Below are positions 46,594 through 54,905 of a DNA stretch of 64,000 nucleotides, one piece after another; position 1 is the first letter of the stretch, and each line of letters opens with the position of its first letter. This DNA is from Kocuria rhizophila (GTDB lineage: Bacteria > Actinomycetota > Actinomycetes > Actinomycetales > Micrococcaceae). The stretch lies in assembly GCF_003667225.1 (NCBI RefSeq), contig NZ_RCOM01000002.1, forward strand, positions 1 through 64,000, read 5' to 3'. The translations under genes and the position numbers were made by a program. The notes beneath the pieces are model-generated. The model was not told the DNA's origin, did not search any database, and worked only from the letters and a program-made list of their open reading frames with translations.

Positions 46594-47346
46594 TCACCGC
46601 GGCTCCCGGTGCCGCCCCACCATGGCGGCGCCCAGCACCCCCACGGTCACGTCGAGGAGGGTGTCCAGCGGCGGGATGTGGATCTCCGGGGGCACGAACA
46701 GGAACCCCAGCAGCTCCATGATCTCCCACACCGTGGCGAGCGACAGCCCGGCCAGCGCGCACAGCAGGTACGGTTCCCGGCGCGCGTCCCGCATCCGGTC
46801 CCGCAGCTGCGCGCTGCCCCGAAGCACCCGGTTCCAGAGCATCCACACTAGTGCGTGGACCGCGAGGAAGTGGATCAGGATGTCCCACCACCAGATCCGG
46901 TTGTAGAGCTGCTGCGCCGCGCTCACCGCCGCCGTGAGCAGGACCAGGGAGCACACCGCCCGCGGCCACGGCGCGCGGAACCACAGGAACGCGATCACCT
47001 GCCCCAGCCCGGCCAGCATGAGCACGGCGGTGTCCACCCAGCGGGCGTCCAGGGCGTAGACCAGGGCCACCACGATCGCCGTGAAGCACGTGGCCGACGC
47101 CGCCACCGCACCCGCTCGGCGCAGCCACCCCGTGTGCCAGACGAGGGAGCCCCCGGTCTCGGCCGGCACTCCCGCATCCGGCGCCGAGGACGACGACGCC
47201 GCTGTCGCCCCGTCCTGCTCGCAGCCCGAGTTCGAGCCCCGGTGGGCCGACACCTCCGAGGGACGGGCGCGCCCGGGCGACCGTGCGGCGTCGTCGTCCC
47301 GGGGGCCCTCCGGGGAGGTGGTCCGTGCTGCGGAACGGTGCGTCAC
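46594..47346 (-). CDS. Polytopic membrane protein, YjdF/DUF2238-like
   Basis: From the GTG at 47346, which overlaps the stop of the glycosyltransferase (GTGA), the protein has 250 residues. The first 70 are polar, low in complexity and rich in Ser and Arg. About six membrane segments follow. WWWDILIHFLAVHALVW, LSLATVWEIMELLGF and PPLDTLLDVTVGVLGAAMVG have the conserved W/D/H and WE-x-x-E pattern of YjdF-like proteins. The function of that family is unknown. Co-translation with a glycosyltransferase hints at an envelope role; that is inferred. Confidence 0.7.
   Translation of the reverse strand: MTHRSAARTTSPEGPRDDDAARSPGRARPSEVSAHRGSNSGCEQDGATAASSSSAPDAGVPAETGGSLVWHTGWLRRAGAVAASATCFTAIVVALVYALDARWVDTAVLMLAGLGQVIAFLWFRAPWPRAVCSLVLLTAAVSAAQQLYNRIWWWDILIHFLAVHALVWMLWNRVLRGSAQLRDRMRDARREPYLLCALAGLSLATVWEIMELLGFLFVPPEIHIPPLDTLLDVTVGVLGAAMVGRHREPR
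47281..47294 (-). repeat. Dispersed 14-mer, copy 5
   Basis: Exact inverted copy within the polar N-terminal part of the YjdF-like gene, encoding DDDAAR in that frame. Confidence 0.7.
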
Positions 47347-48131
47347 GGGCGGGCACCCCGGCGGGTCAGGCGAGTGCGGATCCGCACCCACGGCCGCTCG
47401 GTGCGCCAGTTGGCGCGCAGCGTGGCGGCGGCCATGCGCAGCTGCCTGCGGATCCGCGGCGGCGAGACCACCGCCCGCCACGAGACCACGGCGGCGCTGC
47501 CCGGGTCCATGACCACCCGCTCGCGGGGCCGCACGCGGAAGCTGAGGTCGAAGTCGTCGTGCACGTGCGCGTCGCGGTGCACCGCGGGGGATACCCGCCG
47601 CCACCAGGACCGCGTGAACGCCATGTTGGAACCCCACAGCGCCCAGTGCCCCAGGGCGGTCCCGGCCACCAGCCGGTAGGCCGTGATGTAGGCGGCGCCC
47701 GCGAGACGCCCGAGGCCCGGGCACCGCGGGCCGAAGCGCGCGATCCCGGAGACCGCCACGACGTCCTTGCCCTGCGGTCGGCCCAGTGCCCGCGTGAGGG
47801 TGTTCGCGTGCCGCTCGACCCACCCCGGGGCGGGCAGGCTGTCCGCGTCGCAGCGCAGGATCAGGTCGCCGCGCGCGGCGTCGTATCCCGCCGCGGCCGC
47901 ATGGGCGACGCCGGGCTCCGGCTCACGCACGCACCGCACCTCGGGGTGCCGTGCGAGAACGTCCGCCAGGTGGTCGGAGGACGCGTTGTCCACCACCACG
48001 ATCTCGTCCGGCACGCGGGTCTGCTCCCGCAGGGCGCGCAGGCAGCGCTCGAGGTACGCGGCGTCGTTGCGCACGGGGATGACGACGCTGCACGTCATGC
48101 TCTGCGCCGCACTCACCCGTTCCACCCGCAC
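47343..48131 (-). CDS. Glycosyltransferase family 2
   Basis: The GT-A domain begins CSVVIPVRNDAAYLERCLRAL, with VVDNASSDHLADVL and the metal-binding LILRCDADSLPAPGW (DxD), then NMAFTRSWWRRV and HDDFDLSFRV, which carries the acidic catalytic region. It is soluble, without membrane segments, and should transfer a sugar from a nucleotide donor to lipid, protein or polysaccharide. The start is uncertain: GTG at 48131 gives 262 residues, but the conserved fold begins at the ATG at 48098. It is coupled to the downstream membrane protein. Confidence 0.87.
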   Translation of the reverse strand: MRVERVSAAQSMTCSVVIPVRNDAAYLERCLRALREQTRVPDEIVVVDNASSDHLADVLARHPEVRCVREPEPGVAHAAAAGYDAARGDLILRCDADSLPAPGWVERHANTLTRALGRPQGKDVVAVSGIARFGPRCPGLGRLAGAAYITAYRLVAGTALGHWALWGSNMAFTRSWWRRVSPAVHRDAHVHDDFDLSFRVRPRERVVMDPGSAAVVSWRAVVSPPRIRRQLRMAAATLRANWRTERPWVRIRTRLTRRGARP

Positions 48132-48312
48132 AGTCTGTCACGCCGCCCGTGAGGTGACCTGGGCGCAGCGGTGGGTGCGAGCGGTGCAACGAGGTCCCCC
48201 ACTCCCGAGCGGATCCACCACGGCTGCTCGTGGGACTGCGCCCTCGTAGTGGTCCGGCAGACCTCGGTAAACCTGCCCGTGCCCCGTGCCCCGTGCCCCG
48301 TGTCCGCCGAGC

Positions 48313-48816
48313 TCAGCGCGCCCGCCCCGCCGCCTCCCGTTCCAGCAGGCTCCGCTTCACGTCCTCGCCCCACGCGAAGCCACCCATCGAGCCGTCCGAG
48401 CGCAGCACCCGGTGGCACGGCACGAACAGCGCCACGGGATTGCGCGCGCACACCGAGGCCGCCGCCCGCACCGCCCGCGGGGTGCCCAAGACCTCCGCGA
48501 ACTCCGTGTACGTCTGCGGGTCACCGGGCCGGATGCGCCGCAGCTGCTCCCACCCTGCGAGCTGCCCGTCCGTGCCGTGCAGCTCCACGGGCACGGCCAT
48601 GACCGGGTCGAGCTCCCCCGCGTAGTACGACCGCACCGCGTCCATCGCGGCCACGGTCCCGGCGCGCACGTCCTGCGGACGCCACTGCTCCCGCACCCGG
48701 GCCAGCGCCTCATCGGGGGACGCCGTCCAGCCCGAGGCGATCACCGCCCCGTCCGGCCCGGCCACGGCCGTGAAGGGGCCGTCCGGGGTGTCGATGGTCT
48801 CCACGGTGTGGGTCAT
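48313..48816 (-). CDS. ogt: Methylated-DNA-protein-cysteine methyltransferase
   Basis: It removes O6-alkyl groups from guanine by transfer to its own cysteine, a suicide repair reaction. The 167-residue protein has a divergent N-terminal domain and the conserved C-terminal part: TEFAEVLGTPRAVRAAASVC, NPVALFVPCHRVLRSDGSMGGFAWG in consecutive pieces, with the acceptor cysteine in PCHRV. The ATG overlaps the alkA stop by 4 bases, so alkA and ogt form an alkylation-repair operon. No Ada-type regulatory domain is fused or adjacent. Confidence 0.94.
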   Translation of the reverse strand: MTHTVETIDTPDGPFTAVAGPDGAVIASGWTASPDEALARVREQWRPQDVRAGTVAAMDAVRSYYAGELDPVMAVPVELHGTDGQLAGWEQLRRIRPGDPQTYTEFAEVLGTPRAVRAAASVCARNPVALFVPCHRVLRSDGSMGGFAWGEDVKRSLLEREAAGRAR

Positions 48817-49799
48817 GGCTGCTCGCTCTCGTCGAAGGTGGCGGGTGGTGTCAGCGGACCCCACAGGTGGGTGGTGGCGTAGCTGCGCCACGGGGCGGCG
48901 TCCTGCGCCCACGCGGTCAGCGCCTTCTTGTCCCCGGGCAGGCCGATCCGCTGGGCACCGGCCCGCATGGCGCCGTCGTCCACCAGGAACACGTCCGGGT
49001 CCCCGGTGACCCGCATGCGCACGTGGTCCGCGGTCCACGGCCCCACCCCGGGCAGGGCGAGCAGGGCGGCACGCTGCTGGGCGGCGTCGTCCCCGGGGGA
49101 CAGGCTGAGCTCCCCGGAGGCGACGGCGCGTGCGGCCCCGAGCACCGCGCGCACCCTGGCCGCGGGACCGCGCAGGAAGCGCTCGCCGTGCTCCGCGATT
49201 GCCGCCGCCGTGGGGAACATGCGGCTCAGCCCCGGGGCGAAGTCCGGGGCGGGCTCACCCATCTCCCGCGTGCGGGCACCGAGCATCGTGCGCGCGGCGG
49301 CCAGGGAGATCTGCTGACCGATCAGGGTGCGGAACAGTGTCTCCTCCGGGTCCACGGAGCCGACGACGCGCACACCCGGCCGGGCCTCGACGAGCGGGTG
49401 CAGGGCGGGCACGCGGGAGAGCGCCTCGTCCACGGCCAGGGGGTCGGCATCCAGGTCCAGGAGTCTCCGGACCCGGGCGATCAGGTCGGGCAGGTCCGCG
49501 AGGTCCGTGAGACGGGCACGCATCCGCAGCTCGTCCGCGCCCCGCCGGTACACCCGCAGCCACGCGGGGCCGCCCGGCAGGCGCAGGGTCCGGGAGTAGG
49601 AGGTGGCCGTGCCGACCTCCATGCCCTCGACGGCATGCACCGCGAACCAGACGAACAGCCCGTGCAGGTCCAGGGGTGCACGGTAGTGCAGGGCGAGGTC
49701 CACCTCGCCAGAGCCGGCCGCGGCGTCGGGGTACGCGTCCCGAGAAGGCGCGGCCCGGTGCTGCTCGTCAGAGGCGGGGTTCTCGGTGGGCACGGGCAC
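48813..49799 (-). CDS. alkA: DNA-3-methyladenine glycosylase II (AlkA-like)
   Basis: The 328-residue protein excises alkylated bases. An AlkA-type N-terminal domain (LALHYRAPLDLHGLFVWFAV, SRTLRLPGGPAWLRVYRR) is followed by the helix-hairpin-helix-GPD domain: FRTLIGQQISLAAARTM, LLALPGVGPWTADHVRMR, and DVFLVDDGAMRAG with the catalytic Asp. The N-terminal 35 residues are a polar, Ala/Asp-rich extension. The operon with ogt covers both direct reversal and base excision of alkylation damage. Confidence 0.93.
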   Translation of the reverse strand: MPVPTENPASDEQHRAAPSRDAYPDAAAGSGEVDLALHYRAPLDLHGLFVWFAVHAVEGMEVGTATSYSRTLRLPGGPAWLRVYRRGADELRMRARLTDLADLPDLIARVRRLLDLDADPLAVDEALSRVPALHPLVEARPGVRVVGSVDPEETLFRTLIGQQISLAAARTMLGARTREMGEPAPDFAPGLSRMFPTAAAIAEHGERFLRGPAARVRAVLGAARAVASGELSLSPGDDAAQQRAALLALPGVGPWTADHVRMRVTGDPDVFLVDDGAMRAGAQRIGLPGDKKALTAWAQDAAPWRSYATTHLWGPLTPPATFDESEQP

Positions 49800-49857
49800 C
49801 AGACTCGCACTGTGCGGAGCCGGGCGCCAGTGGATCGCGGAGGCGTTGCCCGGGGCG

Positions 49858-50361
49858 TCAGTTCAGCAGCGCAATCCCCAGGTTCAGGGCCGCGGCGAAC
49901 GTGACCCACCCGAGATACGGGACCATGAGCCCCGCGGCCAGGCGGTTGACCTTCCAGAACACGGCCACGCACCACACCACGGCCACCCACAGGGCGGCGA
50001 TGTCCACGAACGCGAGCCAGTACAGCTCGGCGCCGAAGAACAGCGGGGTCCACAGGGCGTTGAGCACCAGCTGGGCGGCCCACAGATAGAGGGGGAAGGA
50101 GAAGCCACGGGCGCGGAACACGAGCCAGCCGGCCACGGCGATCAGCGTGTAGAACACGGCCCAGGCGGGTCCGAACAGCCACGCGGGCGGGGCGAAGAAC
50201 GGCAGTTCCAGGCTCCCGTAGACCTCCTGCGCGTTGGAGGACGCCAGTCCGCCGAGCGCGGCGACCGCCGCGACGAGCAGGACGAACGGGATCAGGCAGA
50301 GCCACGAGCGGCCTCCGCGGGTCGGGGTGCTGACGGTTGGGGCGGCGGCGGGCGTGCTCAT
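49858..50361 (-). CDS. tspO: TspO/MBR-family membrane protein
   Basis: The 167-residue protein, from the ATG at 50361 with AAGGA just upstream, has five membrane segments and the TspO signatures LPFFAPPAWLFGPAWAVFYTLIA, LWAAQLVLNALWTPLFFG and the WVAVVWCVAVF helix. TspO proteins bind porphyrins and related tetrapyrroles and are tied to oxidative or light stress. Here it stands next to DNA repair genes. An in-frame extension to 50439 is probably not translated. Confidence 0.92.
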   Translation of the reverse strand: MSTPAAAPTVSTPTRGGRSWLCLIPFVLLVAAVAALGGLASSNAQEVYGSLELPFFAPPAWLFGPAWAVFYTLIAVAGWLVFRARGFSFPLYLWAAQLVLNALWTPLFFGAELYWLAFVDIAALWVAVVWCVAVFWKVNRLAAGLMVPYLGWVTFAAALNLGIALLN

Positions 50362-50491
50362 TCGAGTGTCCTTGTCCATGTCGGTCGTGCGGCAATGGGC
50401 ACGTCCAGTGTCCCACAACCGGTGATGACGTATCAACAACTAGATAGGCGAGCGAAAAAATCGCGCGGCCGCACGGCGGGTGCGCGGCGCA

Positions 50492-50614
50492 TCAGGCCCC
50501 GGCGCTCAGCAGCTCCTCGTATGCCAGACCGGCCAGGGCGCTCGCCGTGATCGCGAGCCAGCGCGAGATCCGACGACGCCGCCGCGCGACTCCCTTCCCC
50601 GACGCTCCGCTCAC
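50492..50614 (-). CDS. Small predicted membrane peptide
   Basis: A 40-residue frame starts at a GTG that overlaps the stop of the pyrimidine-dimer glycosylase gene (GTGA). It reads as a strongly basic N-terminus (KGVARRRRRISRW) followed by one hydrophobic helix (LAITASALAGLAYEELL). The coupling geometry is the same as for real gene pairs in this genome, but there is no family match, so it is a tentative call. Confidence 0.4.
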   Translation of the reverse strand: MSGASGKGVARRRRRISRWLAITASALAGLAYEELLSAGA

Positions 50615-51060
50615 GGCTTGATCCGCTCCCACTCGGCCACGTCCCCGGGAACCACCGCGAACAGCGGGTGGGCAGGGGCGGCGTCGGGATCCGTGCCGTC
50701 CAGGGCGGTGCGGGCCCACTGCGGGTCCCGGGCGAGGACCTTCTGCAGCAGGAACTCGAACTCGTAGCGCAGCTGGCCCGTGGTGACCGTGATGGAGCGG
50801 GGCTCGGTGTCCCGGGGGCGCGCCACGCGGGAGCGGTCGAAGCTGTAGCCGCGCCGGTCCGCCTCGTCCGCGACCCCGTGCAGGTAGGCCGTCACGAAGC
50901 CCACCGGATCACTCGTGGCGCGGAAGCGCTGCAGCTGCGGGTGGCGGGTGTAGCCCGTGGTCTGACCCAGCAGCACCTTCTGGGCCAGCAGGCCCTCCCG
51001 CCAGTCCGCCACGAGGGCGCGTCGATCCAGCAGGGACGGGTGAAGTGACCACAGGCGCAT
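50611..51060 (-). CDS. Pyrimidine-dimer DNA glycosylase (Pyr_excise/endonuclease V type)
   Basis: The 149-residue protein begins MRLWSLHPSLLDRRALVADW, followed by REGLLAQKVLLGQTTGYTRHPQLQRF in adjoining blocks, the hallmark of the small bacterial pyrimidine-dimer glycosylase family related to T4 endonuclease V. Later features are AYLHGVADEADRRGYSFDRSRV and LRYEFEFLLQKV. It cuts the glycosidic bond at UV-induced dimers and nicks the backbone. With the photolyase at 8.7 kb it gives the organism both light-dependent and light-independent dimer repair. The longer frame upstream lacks family support. Confidence 0.85.
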   Translation of the reverse strand: MRLWSLHPSLLDRRALVADWREGLLAQKVLLGQTTGYTRHPQLQRFRATSDPVGFVTAYLHGVADEADRRGYSFDRSRVARPRDTEPRSITVTTGQLRYEFEFLLQKVLARDPQWARTALDGTDPDAAPAHPLFAVVPGDVAEWERIKP

Positions 51061-51164
51061 GCGCCCATTCAACCGTGCAACGCCCCGGAACCTCCAAGCC
51101 GGCTCCGAGCCAGCGCCCGTAGGATGGGGCCCACCCCTGACGACCACGTGCGGAGAACACCTTC

Positions 51165-51833
51165 ATGTCCTTGCCTGCCATCCTGGCCGCCACCGCTGAG
51201 AGCGGTTCCCCACTCACCGGCGTCGCGGCGTGGGTGGTGGACGTGATGAACGCGATCGGTGCCCCCGGTGCCGGTTTCCTGGTGGCGCTGGAGAACCTGT
51301 CCCCGCCGCTGCCGTCCGAGGTGATCCTCCCGCTGGCCGGATTCACCGCGAGCCAGGGCGGCTTCAGCCTGGCGAGTGCCATCTTCTGGACCACCCTGGG
51401 CTCGATCGTGGGCGCCATCGCGCTGTACTGGATCGGCATCGCCCTGGGGCGCCGCCGGCTGCGGATCGTCGTGGACAAGATGCCCCTGGTGGACCTGTAC
51501 GACCTGGACCGCACCGAGGCGTGGTTCGACCGCCACGGCCGCAAAGCCGTGTTCTTCGGGCGGATGGTCCCCATCTTCCGCTCCCTGATCTCCATCCCGG
51601 CGGGCATCGAGCGGATGCCGTTCGGACTCTTCGTGCTGCTCAGCGGCCTGGGATCCCTGATCTGGAACACCATCTTCGTGCTGGCCGGGTTCTACCTGGG
51701 CGAGAACTGGCACATCGCGGAGCAGTACGCGAGCGTGTTCTCGCGCATCGTGGTGGTCGTGGTCCTCGTGGCGGTGATCGGGTGGGGGCTCAAGCGCATC
51801 CGCCGCAACCGGCAGGCGCGCTCCGACACCTGA
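51165..51833 (+). CDS. DedA-family membrane protein
   Basis: The 222-residue integral membrane protein has the DedA/VTT features: NLSPPLPSEVILPLAGFTAS, the FFGRMVPIFRSLISIPAGIERM re-entrant region with the conserved Arg and G-x-x-x-M/P pattern, and a C-terminal segment pair. DedA proteins act in lipid carrier recycling (undecaprenyl phosphate) or membrane homeostasis. It is monocistronic, with one dispersed 14-mer just after its stop. Confidence 0.92.
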   Translation: MSLPAILAATAESGSPLTGVAAWVVDVMNAIGAPGAGFLVALENLSPPLPSEVILPLAGFTASQGGFSLASAIFWTTLGSIVGAIALYWIGIALGRRRLRIVVDKMPLVDLYDLDRTEAWFDRHGRKAVFFGRMVPIFRSLISIPAGIERMPFGLFVLLSGLGSLIWNTIFVLAGFYLGENWHIAEQYASVFSRIVVVVVLVAVIGWGLKRIRRNRQARSDT

Positions 51834-51863
51834 GCGGCGCGGTGGGGGCCGCACGGGAGCCGG

Positions 51864-51877
51864 CCGTGCGGCGTCGT
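51864..51877 (-). repeat. Dispersed 14-mer, copy 6
   Basis: Exact inverted copy in the gap between dedA and the TetR gene. Confidence 0.7.
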
Positions 51878-51946
51878 GGGCCGGAGGCGGTGTCCGCGTT
51901 CCGTCATCGAGCGCCCGACCCCGGCCTGACCAGTAGCATTGCGATC

Positions 51947-52594
51947 GTGGCGCGCCCCCGCAAATTCGATGAGACCACCCGCCGAGCCCTGATCCAGGAC
52001 GCCGCCGAGCAGATCCTGTCCGGTGGTGTGGACTCCGTGTCCCTCCGGCCGCTGGCCGCCAAGCACGGCTGCTCCACCACCGCCATCTACACCATGTTCG
52101 GCAGCCGGGACGCGCTGATCGCCGAGGTGCGCCGTGAAGCCCTCGCCGACTACCTCCGGGCTCAGAGAGGGGCGCTCACCACGGGACGGCCGCTCGAGGA
52201 CCTGTGCGCGCTCGCGCGGGAGAGCCGCCGCTGGGTGCTCGCGAACCCCGAGCTGTACAAGGTGATCCTGGGGCGCGGCCGCCCCTGGCTGGGCACACCC
52301 ATGGTCGGGGACGCGGAGCGCGTGGAGTTCGCGGAGGCCTCCACGCGCCTGATGTACCGGCTGATCCGCGCCGGGATCGACGAGGGCGCCCTCCACCCCG
52401 TCCCCGTCACGGACATCGGGGCGTCCGTGCGGGCGGGGATCCACGGCTGGATCGCCATCGAGATGCACCACCCCGGGGCGCCCGGTGAGGACGCCGACGC
52501 CGCCTACGACCGCCACATCCACGCCCTGCTGCGTGCGTGGCAGGTGAGCACACCCCTGACCCTTTCCTGCCGCACCACCGAGAGGACCCCATGA
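51947..52594 (+). CDS. TetR-family regulator of the carnitine acyltransferase-like gene
   Basis: The 215-residue protein starts with GTG (ARPRKFDETTRRALIQDAAEQIL) and has the HTH VSLRPLAAKHGCSTTAIYTMFGSRDALI. Its C-terminal half resembles the WHG-type TetR ligand-binding domain (ELYKVILGRGRPWLG, AGIHGWIAIEMHHP). Its stop overlaps the next ATG by 4 bases. The regulator is therefore co-translated with the acyltransferase and probably senses a related acyl or carnitine-type compound; the ligand is inferred from linkage only. The long upstream open frame is a shadow of dedA. Confidence 0.88.
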   Translation: MARPRKFDETTRRALIQDAAEQILSGGVDSVSLRPLAAKHGCSTTAIYTMFGSRDALIAEVRREALADYLRAQRGALTTGRPLEDLCALARESRRWVLANPELYKVILGRGRPWLGTPMVGDAERVEFAEASTRLMYRLIRAGIDEGALHPVPVTDIGASVRAGIHGWIAIEMHHPGAPGEDADAAYDRHIHALLRAWQVSTPLTLSCRTTERTP

Positions 52595-54324
52595 GCGCGA
52601 AGACCCTGCCAGTGCCCCCGCTGGACGGGACGCTCTCCCGCTTCCTCACGGCCGCGGAGCCGCTGGTGGACCGGGAAACCCTTGAGGGTGCCCGCCGGGA
52701 GGTCGAGCGCTTCGCATCCCAGGAGGGCCCGCGGCTGCAGACCGCACTGGAGGAGTTCGCCCGCGCGGAGGACGCCGCGGGACGCAGCTGGCTCTCGCGG
52801 GAGTGGCTGGACGGCTACCTCACGGTGCGCACCCCGTTGCCGCTGACCACCAGTGTGGGCTTCCAGATCGCGGGGGACTACGGCTCACCCGGCGTGGGCC
52901 GGGCCGCGGAGCTCGTGCACCGGGCGGCGTCGGTGCACCTGCGGCAGGTGCGCGGGGAGACTCCCCAGCAGGTGGACCCCCGGGGCAACCCCCTGAGCAT
53001 GGAGCAGTGGGAGTGCCTGGCCGGGGGAGTCCGCCATCCCCTCCCGGAACGTGACGAGATCCGCAGACCGGGCCACGCGGCGTCGTCGTCCGGCGGCGTG
53101 GTGAACGTCCCGGAGATCGGTGTGATCCACCGCGGGCGGCTGTACGCGCTGCCGATCGCCACCGGGCAGCTGCGGCCGGTGCCGCTGCGGACCGTGGCGC
53201 AGGGGTTGCGGGGGGTGCTCGAGCGGGACGAGCCGCGCGAGACCGAGCTGCCGTTCGGGGCGCTGTCCTACCTGGGCAGCGAGGTGGCGGCGCCGCTGCT
53301 GGAGCGACTGACCGCGGACGCGCACAACGCGGCGGTCTACGAGCGCATCACGCGCATGCTGTTCGTGGTCAACCTGGTGGAGGCACGCGCGGAGGTCGTG
53401 AAGCACCTGGAACGCTCGGCGTTCGAGGTGGGGCACGCGTGGGTGTACAAGCCCATCACGTACGAGGTGTGCCTGGAGGACGAGTGGCTCGCGATGCTCG
53501 TGGAGCACAGCACCGTGGACGGCGCCACGATCCTGGCGGTCGCCGGGGAGCTGCAGGACGTCACGGTCCCGGACGAGGCGCCCCTGCCGGACGCACCGTC
53601 ACCGGAGGCCCTCACGTGGGACATCGACCCGCAGCTGCGGGAGGAGCTCGTGGCGGCGGTCGCCGGCTACCGCAGCGAGGCCGCGCTGCTGGGCGTGCAC
53701 CGCGTGGTGGTGCCGCGCCCGCACCGCGCGGAGCTGCCCTTCCGGATCAGCGACGACGCCGCCCAGCAGCTCATCCTGCTGCTCGCCCAGCACGCCACGT
53801 ACGGGCGCGTGCGCGGGGTCTACGAAGCGGTGGACATGCGCGAGTACCAGGCCGGGCGCACCGAGTGCCTGCGGCCCGTCACCCCGGAGGCCGCCGCGTT
53901 CGTGCGCGCCCTCCATGAGGGTCACGCCACCGAGGAGCTCTTCCGCGCCGCCCTGGACGCCCACCGCGGCTGGGTCAAGGCGTGCAAGAGCGCCCACGGG
54001 GTGGACCGGCACATGCTGGGGCTCGCCATGATGGCCGAGCGCACCCGTGAGCCCTCCGCGTTCTTCGGATCCCCGGCGCTCGCGGCGGTGCGCCATGACT
54101 TCCTCTCCACCACGTCCATCGGTGGACCGGACCGGATCGTGCGCTACGCGTTCGCCCCCACCACACCCGAGGGCTTCGGGGTCACCTACACCACGTGCGC
54201 GGACAGCTACGAGTTCTGCGTGAACTACCGCCGGGACACCAGCGAGGACCTGGAGGGCTTCGCGCACCACCTCACCACGGCCGCGCAGACGCTGTGGGAG
54301 TTCTTGGCGTCGCTGCGGGGCTAG
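52591..54324 (+). CDS. Choline/carnitine O-acyltransferase family protein
   Basis: The 577-residue protein matches the carnitine acyltransferase family, which moves acyl groups between CoA and carnitine or choline. Signatures are SFLTAAEPLV-type N-terminal helix, LSREWLDGYLTVRTPLPLTTSVGF in pieces, the catalytic VEHSTVDGATI with His306 and Asp310 (H-x-x-x-D-G), and VYEAVDMREYQAGRTECLRPVT, the carnitine/CoA-binding block. The end has FLSTTSIGG and FGVTYTTCADSYEFCVNYR, also diagnostic. Such enzymes are standard in eukaryotes but uncommon in bacteria. The ATG is at the overlap with the TetR gene, preceded by GAGAGGA. Confidence 0.9.
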   Translation: MSAKTLPVPPLDGTLSRFLTAAEPLVDRETLEGARREVERFASQEGPRLQTALEEFARAEDAAGRSWLSREWLDGYLTVRTPLPLTTSVGFQIAGDYGSPGVGRAAELVHRAASVHLRQVRGETPQQVDPRGNPLSMEQWECLAGGVRHPLPERDEIRRPGHAASSSGGVVNVPEIGVIHRGRLYALPIATGQLRPVPLRTVAQGLRGVLERDEPRETELPFGALSYLGSEVAAPLLERLTADAHNAAVYERITRMLFVVNLVEARAEVVKHLERSAFEVGHAWVYKPITYEVCLEDEWLAMLVEHSTVDGATILAVAGELQDVTVPDEAPLPDAPSPEALTWDIDPQLREELVAAVAGYRSEAALLGVHRVVVPRPHRAELPFRISDDAAQQLILLLAQHATYGRVRGVYEAVDMREYQAGRTECLRPVTPEAAAFVRALHEGHATEELFRAALDAHRGWVKACKSAHGVDRHMLGLAMMAERTREPSAFFGSPALAAVRHDFLSTTSIGGPDRIVRYAFAPTTPEGFGVTYTTCADSYEFCVNYRRDTSEDLEGFAHHLTTAAQTLWEFLASLRG

Positions 54325-54497
54325 TTGCCGGTGTCCGGCTCCCGGCCCTGCATGTCCGTCATGGCGCCGATCCCGCCGTCTGCGGGCTGCGGCTGGGTGC
54401 GGTCGTCCTGGAGGTACTCCTGCTCCTGCTCGGGAGTCATCCCCACGGTCTGCTCCTTGGCGGTCTGGCCGTCATCCGCAGTGTGCCTACCCGCCAT
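54321..54497 (-). CDS. Small acidic protein, paralogue of the one at 25891-26058
   Basis: A 58-residue frame from the ATG at 54497 reads MAGRHTADDGQTAKEQ, then TPEQEQEYLQDD, and ends PADGGIGAMTDMQG with a P-x-T-x-N-like tail. It is Gln/Asp/Glu-rich and hydrophilic. The C-terminal pattern PAD-x-G-(I/V)-GAMTD-x-x-G is shared with the small protein at 25.9 kb, which supports both as genuine genes. It starts 3 bases after the next small gene upstream and shares CTAG with the convergent acyltransferase stop. Function unknown. Confidence 0.75.
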   Translation of the reverse strand: MAGRHTADDGQTAKEQTVGMTPEQEQEYLQDDRTQPQPADGGIGAMTDMQGREPDTGN

Positions 54498-54500
54498 GGC

Positions 54501-54692
54501 TCAGCCCTCCCGCTGGGCGAGGATGTCGTCCAGGGTCTCGCGGGCGGCCTGACGTGCGGCCACGCGCGAACTCGCCGCGCGCTGCTGCTCGTGGTTGTCC
54601 GCGTCCTCGACGCGCTGCTTCTCCTCGTCCTCACGCTCCTTGGCCTTGTCGCGGGCGGTCTGAAGGGCTTCCCAGATGCTGTTTTCACTCAT
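54501..54692 (-). CDS. Small charged helical protein
   Basis: A 63-residue frame from the ATG at 54692 begins MSENSIWEALQTARDKAKER and continues as one long charged helix with heptad-like EDEEKQRVEDADNHEQQRAA in pieces, ending TLDDILAQREG. No membrane segment or known domain is visible; a coiled coil is likely. It precedes the small acidic protein by 3 bases, so the two form an operon. An upstream in-frame GTG at 54725 lies close to the MFS upstream region and is less likely. Confidence 0.65.
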   Translation of the reverse strand: MSENSIWEALQTARDKAKEREDEEKQRVEDADNHEQQRAASSRVAARQAARETLDDILAQREG

Positions 54693-54795
54693 GGAGCCAG
54701 TCGACCACTCAGCGCGCGGCACCACAACCCTCTCGAGCCCACCGGATGAAATGACACAGTCGACACTTTTCTGCCGAACGGGGTTCGCGAGGTAT

Positions 54796-54824
54796 TTGAC
54801 GCTCTGCGACCTGGGTCACATAGT
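54796..54824 (+). promoter_or_regulatory. Promoter for the MFS-amidohydrolase-SDR operon
   Basis: TTGACG (54796-54801) and CATAGT (54819-54824) are 17 bases apart, about 80 bases before the MFS start. It overlaps a TCACA/GTCACAG direct motif that might be a regulator site. Confidence 0.6.
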
Positions 54825-54905
54825 GGCAGGGCAGGGGTCACAGCGTGGTGGTCCCGCCGGCCACCGCGTGGACCGGTTCTCCTCCCTCCTGATCCAGAGG
54901 TGCCC

